64,000 nucleotides of DNA from positions 575,690-639,689 of the forward strand of contig NZ_GL476319.1 in assembly GCF_000148725.1 (NCBI RefSeq), written 5' to 3'. Position 1 is the first letter of the stretch, and each line of letters begins with the position of its first letter. The notes below the pieces were generated by a model that saw only the letters and a list, made by a program, of their open reading frames with translations, was not told the origin of the DNA and did no database searches. Shown here one piece after another: positions 57,720 to 64,000 of this stretch. The DNA is from Roseibium sp. TrichSKD4 (GTDB lineage: Bacteria > Pseudomonadota > Alphaproteobacteria > Rhizobiales > Stappiaceae). A program made the translations under genes and the position numbers.

Positions 57720-58700
57720 ATGAAAATGTTTCGCATCCTCCTTTGCGCCGCCGTTGCCCTAGCTGGCTCGGCATCGCTTGCATATGCCAACCAACGCCCT
57801 GTTTTGCGCTCAGAAGTTCATACGCTTTCAGAAATCGTGACAGTCGGGGATTTCTACTCAAACGCAGGAAGCATCGCCTCGAAGCCGCTCTTCCGCTCAC
57901 CAGACCTCGGCACCCACGGCACCGTTCCAGCTCAAAGCGTTGCTGATCGCGCGCGTGCTGCAGGCCTAACCGAGGCTGCAACAGACGGACTGCGGTTTGT
58001 AACAGTACACCGCCGCGCCGAAGTCTTTGATCGGGCTCGCTTGAGTGCACTTGTTGCAGACACCTTGGTCGGACAAGACGCCAGCCTGACACCGCAAGAC
58101 CTCAAAATCACGCTGTTTGATGTGACTGGCACCATTCTCGCCAACCCGGCAGCAGAAAAGCTGGTTGAAGTGAAAAACATCCTCTGGTCCCGATCAGATG
58201 GCCGGTTCAACGTTCGGTTTTCCTTTGCAGGTGAATTTGGGCGCCAAAACGTGTCCCTGTCCGGGCACGCACAGGAAATGCTGGAAGTCACAACGCTGCT
58301 GCAACCACTCAGAAGCGGACAGGTTTTGCGCCTTGAGGATATGACAACAACGCGGCTGCCGCGCACCAAAGTGCCAGCCAACGCCGTCACAGATCCAAAG
58401 CAGATCGCTGGCCTTGCCGCCCGCACAGGCCTTCGCGCCAACATGCCCTTGGTGCGCAACGATTTTGCCAAGCCGGTTCTGATCTCCCGCGGGGAAAAAG
58501 TCAGCATCACCTATATGGTTGGCGGCATGAAGCTCACCACCCGCGGCCGTGCAATGGATGACGGTGCATTGGGTGACCCAATCGACATTAAAAATCTCGA
58601 CTCCGGCCGTATTGTTCCGGCCATGGTCCGCTCGCGGGGGCAAGTCCTCGCCCAACCGGCAAGCGCCCAACTCGCACGCGTGGAAGGACAAATTCAATGA
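57720..58700 (+). CDS. flgA: Flagellar P-ring assembly chaperone FlgA
   Basis: The 326-residue periplasmic protein has a signal peptide (ending SLAYA) and an N-terminal helical part, followed by the SAF-like C-terminal domain (LRRGQVLRLEDM-type SGQVLRLEDMTTTRLPRTKV and LRANMPLVRNDF). It assists FlgI polymerisation around the rod. AGAAGGA lies seven bases before the ATG at 57720. It overlaps flgH by four bases. Confidence 0.94.
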   Translation: MKMFRILLCAAVALAGSASLAYANQRPVLRSEVHTLSEIVTVGDFYSNAGSIASKPLFRSPDLGTHGTVPAQSVADRARAAGLTEAATDGLRFVTVHRRAEVFDRARLSALVADTLVGQDASLTPQDLKITLFDVTGTILANPAAEKLVEVKNILWSRSDGRFNVRFSFAGEFGRQNVSLSGHAQEMLEVTTLLQPLRSGQVLRLEDMTTTRLPRTKVPANAVTDPKQIAGLAARTGLRANMPLVRNDFAKPVLISRGEKVSITYMVGGMKLTTRGRAMDDGALGDPIDIKNLDSGRIVPAMVRSRGQVLAQPASAQLARVEGQIQ

Positions 58701-59449
58701 GCCGCACTCGCCCCCTCACCCGTCTTTCCCTTTGCGTCCTGACGGCTACAATGCTGACAGCCTGCGGAACCGCAGACAAACTTTCCCAAGTTGGCAAGGC
58801 CCCTGCCCTGAATGCAATCCAGGACCCAACAACAACACCCGGTTACCGGCCGGTCCAAATGCCGATGCCGGAACCACAGCAAGCTCATTATAGCCCGAAT
58901 TCCCTGTGGCGCTCCGGTAACCGGGCATTCTTTGAAGACCAGCGCGCCAATCAGGTCGGCGATATTCTGACCGTTCTGGTGACGATTGCTGACAAGGCCG
59001 AGATTGATAACAAGACAGAGCGCAAGCGCGAGGACACGAGCAACACAGGTGCTGGCGGTGTACTTGGCTCCCAGATCGAACAATGGGTCCTGCCAGATGC
59101 CGCTTCGGCAAGTGCGCTCGCCTCTATCAATTCTTCAACGGACTTCTCCGGCGAAGGCTCGGTGGATCGTGAAGAAAAACTTCAAACCACAGTCGCTGCC
59201 GTCGTGACCCAGGTTCTTCCGAACGGCAACATGGTCATCGAAGGTCGGCAAGAGGTTCGCGTGAACTTTGAGGTTCGCGAGCTGATTGTCGCCGGCATCG
59301 TTCGACCGGAAGACATTGCCTCCAACAACACAATTGCCAGCGAGAAGATTGCTGAAGCGCGCATCGGATATGGCGGACGCGGCCAGATCACCGATGTCCA
59401 GCAACCGCGATACGGCAGTCAGGTCATGGACATCCTCCTGCCCTTCTAA
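58697..59449 (+). CDS. flgH: Flagellar L-ring lipoprotein FlgH
   Basis: The 250-residue outer-membrane lipoprotein has the lipobox MLTACG at residues about 16-21. The FlgH blocks SLWRSGNRAFFEDQRANQVG, DILTVLVTIADKAEIDNKT and GNMVIEGRQEVRVNFEVREL follow, with IRPEDI-type IVRPEDIASNNTI. It forms the L ring. It overlaps flgA by four bases and ends the flgF operon. The 212 bases to dksA include the dksA terminator. Confidence 0.97.
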   Translation: MSRTRPLTRLSLCVLTATMLTACGTADKLSQVGKAPALNAIQDPTTTPGYRPVQMPMPEPQQAHYSPNSLWRSGNRAFFEDQRANQVGDILTVLVTIADKAEIDNKTERKREDTSNTGAGGVLGSQIEQWVLPDAASASALASINSSTDFSGEGSVDREEKLQTTVAAVVTQVLPNGNMVIEGRQEVRVNFEVRELIVAGIVRPEDIASNNTIASEKIAEARIGYGGRGQITDVQQPRYGSQVMDILLPF

Positions 59450-59608
59450 CGCTACCAACCCAACAACGCAGCCGGTCTTCCGGCTGCAGTCTCCCCCAGC
59501 TGTGTTAGGCAGGCATTCTAGAAGCCAGCTTATTCGCAGCCGATTGAAGGCACGGCGTCTCGCTCCCCGAGCGCCGTGCCGACATTCCCCGAAACTACGG
59601 ACAAAAAT

Positions 59609-59634
59609 ACCCTCTCCGCTAAAGCGAAGAGGGT
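59609..59634 (-). terminator. Intrinsic terminator of dksA
   Basis: ACCCTCTCCGCT (59609-59620) pairs with AGCGAAGAGGGT (59623-59634) with one mismatch and a 2-base loop. On the minus strand the T-rich ATTTTTG follows. It may also stop readthrough from flgH. Confidence 0.82.
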
Positions 59635-59661
59635 TTCAAAATTTGTGGTGAAACCGGAAAA

Positions 59662-60078
59662 TCAGTCGTCCCGATAAACCTTTTCGCGACGCTCGTGCGC
59701 TTCTTGCGCCTCGATAGAGAGCGTTGCAATGGGACGCGCTTCCAAACGCCGCAATGAAATCGGCTCTCCCGTCTCCTCGCAATAGCCATAGTTGCCATCC
59801 GCGATCCGGTCCAACGCCGCATCAATCTTGGAGATCAGCTTTCTCTGACGATCCCTTGCGCGAAGTTCAATCGAACGATCCGTTTCAGATGATGCCCTGT
59901 CCGCCAGATCAGGGTGGTTCTGGCTCTCTTCCTGCAGATTAGCCAGCGTCTCCTTGCTTTCCAGCAAGATCTCATCTTTCCACGCGAGCAGCTTGTTTTT
60001 GAAGTACTCGCGCTGACGATCATTCATGAACGGCTCGTCTTCGGTGGGGCGGTACTCAGACTCAATTTCAACCGTCAT
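59662..60078 (-). CDS. dksA: DksA-type RNA polymerase-binding regulator with a degenerate zinc finger
   Basis: The 138-residue protein has the coiled-coil tip region (DLADRASSETDRSIELRARD) with the acidic residues that enter the secondary channel, and a C-terminal zinc-finger-like region. Of the four zinc cysteines of E. coli DksA only the first remains: C100, then T103, S121 and A124 (YGYCEETGEP; ATLSIEAQEA). It resembles Cys-poor DksA forms that do not need zinc. It modulates transcription with ppGpp. It stands between flgH and fliX, with its own terminator, inside the flagellar region. Confidence 0.93.
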   Translation of the reverse strand: MTVEIESEYRPTEDEPFMNDRQREYFKNKLLAWKDEILLESKETLANLQEESQNHPDLADRASSETDRSIELRARDRQRKLISKIDAALDRIADGNYGYCEETGEPISLRRLEARPIATLSIEAQEAHERREKVYRDD

Positions 60079-60242
60079 CGATAGCTCCAGATTACCGTTG
60101 GTGCGGGCAGAATATATAACTCGACAGGAGCTACGACAACGTTATTTCGGTAAAATTTGCATTGTTGAAAAATGTTTTGTTTCAAATACTTGCCAGAAGG
60201 TGAACATTTTACCTGCAGCTTACCACCCGACAAAACCGCAGG

Positions 60243-60662
60243 TTATCGCTCGAATCGACCTAATTTCGCCAGCTCAACTTTTACGCGAAGCTCTATCTCA
60301 TCAATGACCCCATCAATCTGTGGATCACCACTTTCAATCCGGTTTTCTACCTCGTTTGCAAGAGCCTCGAGTTTGTCTTCCGGCACCAAACCTCCGAGCA
60401 ATTCAGCGCGCAACGCCTCCAATCCGTCCAGCAAGGAATGACCACGGCGTGTTGCCTGCGAATGCTGCTCATTTCGCGGCAGGACTTCCTGCAAAGACAG
60501 CAAGGCGTCCATTCCTTGAATAGACGTCCCACCTGTCACAGCCCCAGCAGATGAAGCCCCATCCCCCATGTCCGGCTGAAAGGTGGCCCCATCTCCGCCG
60601 ACCTTCTTTTTGCCACCACGGCCCTGGACACCGGATATTGGGTTTTTGCCTGTAATTCGCAT
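60243..60662 (-). CDS. fliX: Flagellar assembly regulator FliX
   Basis: The 139-residue protein matches FliX: N-terminal MRITGKNPISGVQGRGG, Ser/Ala-rich middle, and a C-terminal helical part (RRGHSLLDGLEALRAELLGG; LEALANEVENRIESGDPQ). In Caulobacter FliX couples early basal-body assembly to FlbD, the activator of sigma-54 flagellar promoters. That agrees with the ftr-like dyad and sigma-54-type promoter found in the gap to flgI. It is divergent from flgI, as in Caulobacter. No flbD gene lies in the window. Confidence 0.9.
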   Translation of the reverse strand: MRITGKNPISGVQGRGGKKKVGGDGATFQPDMGDGASSAGAVTGGTSIQGMDALLSLQEVLPRNEQHSQATRRGHSLLDGLEALRAELLGGLVPEDKLEALANEVENRIESGDPQIDGVIDEIELRVKVELAKLGRFER

Positions 60663-60748
60663 TTCTTCTGATCCGTTTCACAAAAGGCCCTGATAGAAGG
60701 CCGAACTGTCAGTTCTTGCCCAACAGGGTAATTGAGTCCGCGCAAATG

Positions 60749-60763
60749 CGGCAAGTTTTGCCG
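60749..60763. promoter_or_regulatory. ftr-like (FlbD) dyad between fliX and flgI
   Basis: CGGCAAGTTTTGCCG is a perfect 6-bp dyad with a 3-base centre, closely resembling Caulobacter ftr sites. It lies about 120 bases upstream of the sigma-54-type promoter at 60882. Confidence 0.65.
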
Positions 60764-60881
60764 AGCACTCTACACCAAATCGACCACAACTCGGCCCTTA
60801 GCAAGAGGAACAGGTCTGTTTTTCGCAGAAATGCGCTGGTTTGAACGGGGGATAACCCGCCGCCACCACAATACCTGAAAC

Positions 60882-60897
60882 TGGCACGCTTCTCGCA
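60882..60897 (+). promoter_or_regulatory. Sigma-54-type promoter of flgI
   Basis: TGGCACG-CTTC-TCGCA matches TGGCACG-N4-TTGCA with one mismatch. GG and GC are ten bases apart. Transcription would start near 60908, shortly before the flgI start. Confidence 0.68.
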
Positions 60898-60936
60898 TCT
60901 AGCTTTGCAACATCGCCTGTGAACCACCTTTTGGAT

Positions 60937-62091
60937 ATGCCAGAAACCATGAAAATGCCGAACACATCGCGCAGCCGACTTGTCAGCAGCTTTCTGAAAG
61001 TGGCGATATTGGCCTGCGCCACCTTGTACATTACAGCGCCCGCTCATTCGGCCTCGCGGATCAAGGACATTGCCGATTTCGAGGGCATTCGTGAAAACCA
61101 ACTGATTGGATACGGGCTTGTTGTCGGTCTCAATGGCACGGGCGACACCTTGCGCAATGCACCTTTCACCCGGCAAAGCTTGCAGGCCATGCTGGAGCGC
61201 TTGGGCGTGAACACCCGCGGCGTGGACTTGAACACAAACACCGTGGCCGCGGTTATGGTAACCGCCAATCTGCCGCCATTTGCCACGCAAGGTACGCGGA
61301 TCGACGTGAATGTCAGCGCGCTTGGTAACTCAGGCTCTTTGCAAGGCGGAACTTTGCTGGTCACCCCACTGGTCGCTGCTGACGGGGAGGTCTATGCGAT
61401 TGCCCAAGGTTCAGTCGCAATCGGCGGCTTTGCAGCCCAGGCAGACGCAGCTTCCGTCACACGCGGCGTCCCAACATCTGGCCGCATTGCAAATGGTGCA
61501 TTGGTGGAGCGCGAAGTTGAGTTCAAACTCGCTTCACTTACGACACTGCGCCTTGCCCTTAGAAATCCGGACCTGACGACCGCCCGCCGCGTCGCCCTTT
61601 CAATCAATGAGTTGATCGGGTTTCCGACTGCAGAACCGCTTGATCCGGGCACGGTTCGCATTGATCTGCCGCGTGAGTTCTCCGGCAACATTGTCGACCT
61701 TTTGACCGACATTGAGCAGTTGATCGTCCAACCCGACATGATTGCCCGCGTCGTGATTGACGAAAATTCCGGCATCATTGTCATGGGACAAGAAGTGAAA
61801 GTCTCCACTGTCGCCGTAGCGCAGGGCAACCTTACTGTGACGATCGCCGAGACACCTGAGGTCGTGCAGCCCCTACCCTTTGCCAATGGCGAAACAGCCG
61901 TTGTGCCGCGCTCGGAACTCCTCGTGAACGATGATCCGGATGCCAAACTCGCGATTGTTCCGGACACCGTCACCTTGAAACAGCTGGTCGATGGCTTGAA
62001 CGCCCTGGGTATCGGGCCACGCGACATGATCTCCATTTTGCAGGCCATCAAGGCATCTGGTGCCCTTCAAGCAGAGATTGAGGTGCTGTGA
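60937..62091 (+). CDS. flgI: Flagellar P-ring protein FlgI
   Basis: The protein has about 384 residues including a signal peptide (ending PAHSAS). FlgI hallmarks are SRIKDIADFEGIRENQLIGY, GLVVGLNGTGDTL, VNTRGVDLNTNTVAAVMVTA and GRIANGALVEREVEF. It polymerises into the periplasmic P ring with help from FlgA. The start is uncertain: ATG 60937, ATG 60949 and GTG 60919 are in frame and none has a strong ribosome site. The stop overlaps the next gene. The promoter at 60882 suggests sigma-54 control. Confidence 0.96.
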   Translation: MPETMKMPNTSRSRLVSSFLKVAILACATLYITAPAHSASRIKDIADFEGIRENQLIGYGLVVGLNGTGDTLRNAPFTRQSLQAMLERLGVNTRGVDLNTNTVAAVMVTANLPPFATQGTRIDVNVSALGNSGSLQGGTLLVTPLVAADGEVYAIAQGSVAIGGFAAQADAASVTRGVPTSGRIANGALVEREVEFKLASLTTLRLALRNPDLTTARRVALSINELIGFPTAEPLDPGTVRIDLPREFSGNIVDLLTDIEQLIVQPDMIARVVIDENSGIIVMGQEVKVSTVAVAQGNLTVTIAETPEVVQPLPFANGETAVVPRSELLVNDDPDAKLAIVPDTVTLKQLVDGLNALGIGPRDMISILQAIKASGALQAEIEVL

Positions 62092-62402
62092 TGATGGAAG
62101 CAGTCCAAGCAAACTCCGCCCAGAAAGATCCACGCAGCGTTCTTCAGGGGATCGACGGATCTAACAAGTCGGCCGCCAAGAAAGCCGCCAAGGAGTTTGA
62201 AGCCGTTTTCCTGAACAACATGCTGCAAATGATGTTCACCGGACTGGAAGAAGGTGGAACCTGGGGCGCTGGAAATGGCGCAGAAGCCTGGCGCGGCCTC
62301 TTGGTCAATGAATATGCGGAGTCGATAGCAGATGCAGGCGGTATTGGCCTGGCAGATGCGGTCGAACGAGAATTACTAGCCCTTCAGGAAGCATCACAAT
62401 GA
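62088..62402 (+). CDS. FlgJ-type rod-binding protein (no muramidase domain)
   Basis: The 104-residue protein equals the N-terminal rod-binding domain of FlgJ: AKKAAKEFEAVFLNNMLQMM then GLEEGGTWGAGNGAEAWRGL and LVNEYAESIADAGGIGLADA. The peptidoglycan hydrolase domain of enterobacterial FlgJ is absent, as is usual in alphaproteobacteria, so a separate enzyme must open the cell wall. It overlaps flgI and the next gene by four bases each, so all three are coupled. Confidence 0.93.
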   Translation: MMMEAVQANSAQKDPRSVLQGIDGSNKSAAKKAAKEFEAVFLNNMLQMMFTGLEEGGTWGAGNGAEAWRGLLVNEYAESIADAGGIGLADAVERELLALQEASQ

Positions 62403-62887
62403 CAGCACCAAGCCCGAAACCGGATCTTCCCTTTTCTCTTGATCGCCCATCCAGCCCGCCCGAAGCCGAACAATTCTGTCTGGCAATGGTCAATACGATG
62501 GAGCAACTCCTGTCCGTTATTGAACGGGAAACGGAACTTGTGCGCTCGGGAAGCCTCAAGGAAGCTGGCGTCCTGCAGCCGGAGAAGGCTCGGCTGATCC
62601 ATGAATACACGCGCGGCATGATGTGCGCGAAGCAACATGCCATCGCGCTTGGCAATCTAGCGCCAGCTGCTGCTGACCGCCTCCGCCGCCAACATGCAGA
62701 GTTCCAACCGGTCTTGCGGATCAATCTGGCAGTACTGGCCACAGCGCGCGAAGTGACCAATGATATTGTGTCCACTGTTGCCAAGGCCGTTGGCGCTCGC
62801 CGACAAACGTCGACCTACGGCCCCGGAGGCCAAGCACCGGGCGCCGCTTCCGCAGCAGAAGGGATCGCAATCAACCGATCCCTATAG
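62399..62887 (+). CDS. FlgN-like flagellar export chaperone
   Basis: The 162-residue, mostly helical protein resembles FlgN family members. The helix FCLAMVNTMEQLLSVIERET is followed by LVRSGSLKEAGVLQPEKARL, then IHEYTRGMM and FQPVLRINLAVLATAREV. FlgN binds hook-filament junction proteins before export. The C-terminal 35 residues are Gly/Ala-rich and look disordered. It overlaps the rod-binding gene by four bases. The family call is moderately sure; the client proteins are not encoded here. Confidence 0.75.
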   Translation: MTAPSPKPDLPFSLDRPSSPPEAEQFCLAMVNTMEQLLSVIERETELVRSGSLKEAGVLQPEKARLIHEYTRGMMCAKQHAIALGNLAPAAADRLRRQHAEFQPVLRINLAVLATAREVTNDIVSTVAKAVGARRQTSTYGPGGQAPGAASAAEGIAINRSL

Positions 62888-62943
62888 GGCAAGCACCGAG
62901 ACTTGAGCTAAAAAATACATAAATTCAAAATCTAAGATATTGT

Positions 62944-62965
62944 AATGGCGAAATTTTTCGCCATT
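62944..62965. repeat. 22-bp inverted repeat between the flgN-like gene and flaG
   Basis: AATGGCGAAA and TTTCGCCATT form perfect 10-bp arms around two bases. There is no T-run after it, so it fits an operator or an atypical terminator. A second small dyad, CGGTTTTCGCAAACCG, follows at 63001-63016. Confidence 0.7.
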
Positions 62966-63084
62966 GCGCACCTATTTCGTAGCAATCATTAAAATTGTAG
63001 CGGTTTTCGCAAACCGATATTCAGCGTTTGCCCGTATCCTCGTCCACGTGGGTCAAATGGACTCAACACCCGGAGGACAGGACA

Positions 63085-63459
63085 ATGGAAACGGGTTTTG
63101 CCCGGGCGCCATTGCCGTCATACACGGCGATCACGCCAGCAACCCGGGCCCCGGAACGGACGACACCAGCGGCACGAACGGAGTTGCCTGCTGGCAAGAC
63201 CGTTCCCCCGGCTCAGGAGCTAGATGAAGCTCGTCGCGCGGCGGACAATGGTGCCAAGTCGGAAACAGGCGCTGTCGTGCGCGAGGTCGAACGCAAGAAC
63301 GTGATTGACCCGGAAAGCGACAGCATGATCTTTATCGCCACGGATACCCAATCCGGCGAAGTGGTTGTGCAGCTGCCGAGCGAAACAAGATTGAAGCTTC
63401 GCGCCTATGTAAAGGCCGTCGAAGAACAAACAGCTCAAAAAACAAACCGCGTGGTGTAA
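63085..63459 (+). CDS. FlaG-like small flagellar protein
   Basis: The 124-residue protein has a disordered Ala/Pro/Thr-rich first half and a C-terminal domain (about 70-115) with the FlaG-type pattern: VIDPESDSMIFIATDTQSGE then VVVQLPSETRLKLRAYV, in which a strand-turn-strand around SGEVV and LPSE is typical. FlaG-like proteins affect filament length or assembly; here the match is partial. ATG 63085 has GGAGG eight bases before. It is the last gene in the window, 197 bases after the flgN-like gene, with its own likely promoter. Confidence 0.68.
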   Translation: METGFARAPLPSYTAITPATRAPERTTPAARTELPAGKTVPPAQELDEARRAADNGAKSETGAVVREVERKNVIDPESDSMIFIATDTQSGEVVVQLPSETRLKLRAYVKAVEEQTAQKTNRVV

Positions 63460-64000
63460 GCCTCGGCTTATGCCGATTGTGCCGACTGCGCGGTTCCTAT
63501 TCGCTTTAGCGCTCTCCTGACATTTAAGTTTCATTCGAACAAACTTGCAGCCGTGACTGCCTGTGTGCGTACGCGCAAACCTGTCTAAACGACACAAAAC
63601 AGACCAGTCAGCTGCTCCCCTTCCCCGCCAAACTCCCACTTACGCCCAAAGGTTTTGGTCATTATGGCGCCACTGTGCTTGCATTTTCGACTTAAAACCC
63701 GACCTCATCTGGCGTAAGTCTTTAAATTCGCCAGCATATTTTTTTGACCTGACGCAGATGCTATTTTTCGAAAAACTTAACTGGCTTGGCACACACAAAA
63801 GCCGAAAGTCGGTTCGCGCATCAAAAGCTTAACATTGGCTTACACCCCGCCAGCGCAAACCAAAATCCCCATACTAGCTATAAGGCATTGAAAATACGAA
63901 CAAAAAACGACTCTAACGCCCGACAACTCAGTAAAATCTGAATACAATTAGATTCATATTTTAATTGCATTTTATTTACCATCAAAATTCACTGTATTTA
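63460..64000. other. 541-bp gene-free end of the window
   Basis: No convincing gene. There is one CtrA-like site, TTAACATTGGCTTAC (63829-63843), one base short of consensus, and an increasingly AT-rich tail from about 63890. It may be the promoter region of a gene beyond the right edge; the open frame 63563-63832 shows no protein-like features. Confidence 0.6.

Noticed and set aside
63784-63802. TTGGCACACACAAAAGCCG as a sigma-54 promoter
   Set aside because: GG to GC spacing is 11, not 10 bases.

Overview
The window reads as chromosomal DNA of an alphaproteobacterium. The closest fit is the Stappiaceae/Hyphomicrobiales neighbourhood (Roseibium/Labrenzia/Stappia-like). This is inferred from gene content and protein style, not from a database search. 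Supporting signs are a CckA hybrid kinase beside flagellar export genes, TTAA-N7-TTAAC CtrA boxes, a GTTC-N7-GTTC LexA box at recA, FliX, MotE-family and DUF6468 flagellar proteins, and a MloK1-like channel. Most of the window is well coded. The left 0.6 kb and right 0.1 kb, plus the 17.2-17.6 kb gap, are visibly AT-richer.

Layout. 1-0.6 kb: N-terminal part of an Mrr-like nuclease running off the left edge. 0.8-9.4 kb: monomeric NADP-isocitrate dehydrogenase, a LysR/LysE pair, a thioredoxin-GNAT fusion, a cobalamin-riboswitch-controlled CbiM-like permease, a methyltransferase, gltS and cutA. 9.5-17.2 kb: katG divergent from oxyR, a GGDEF/EAL protein and a chemoreceptor. 17.6-23.8 kb: a second, dimeric isocitrate dehydrogenase, a LacI regulator with tandem operators facing a PhyH gene broken by an amber codon, a DUF2306 protein, a GST, a cyclic-nucleotide-gated K+ channel and a 41-residue membrane protein. 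23.9-30.1 kb: alaS, recA (SOS-controlled), and psuK-psuG for pseudouridine breakdown. 30.2-35.2 kb: an uncharacterised run of two coiled-coil proteins, a DUF6384 membrane protein and two small lipoproteins. 35.3-39.7 kb: a ynbA-ynbB-plsC-like phospholipid module and chrBA chromate resistance. 39.8-63.5 kb: cckA followed by a large flagellar region.

The flagellar region has six blocks: flgB-flgC-fliE-fliQ-fliR-flhB-cckA (-), fliO-fliP (+), fliL-fliM-DUF6468-motE-TPR (-), flgF-flgG-flgA-flgH (+), dksA and fliX (-), and flgI-flgJ'-flgN-like-flaG (+). Control sites seen by eye suggest a Caulobacter-type hierarchy. There is a perfect CtrA box before flgB and a near-match before fliL. In the fliL/flgF and fliX/flgI divergent gaps, ftr-like dyads (FlbD targets in Caulobacter) lie upstream of sigma-54 -24/-12 elements.

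The strongest candidates for something new are: a 21-nt element shared (17/21) by the promoters of the two unrelated isocitrate dehydrogenases; the 30-34 kb coiled-coil/DUF6384 operon; the 1325-residue periplasmic AMIN-like/TPR protein inside the flagellar operon; and the thioredoxin-GNAT fusion. No CRISPR array, IS element, rRNA or tRNA gene was recognised.
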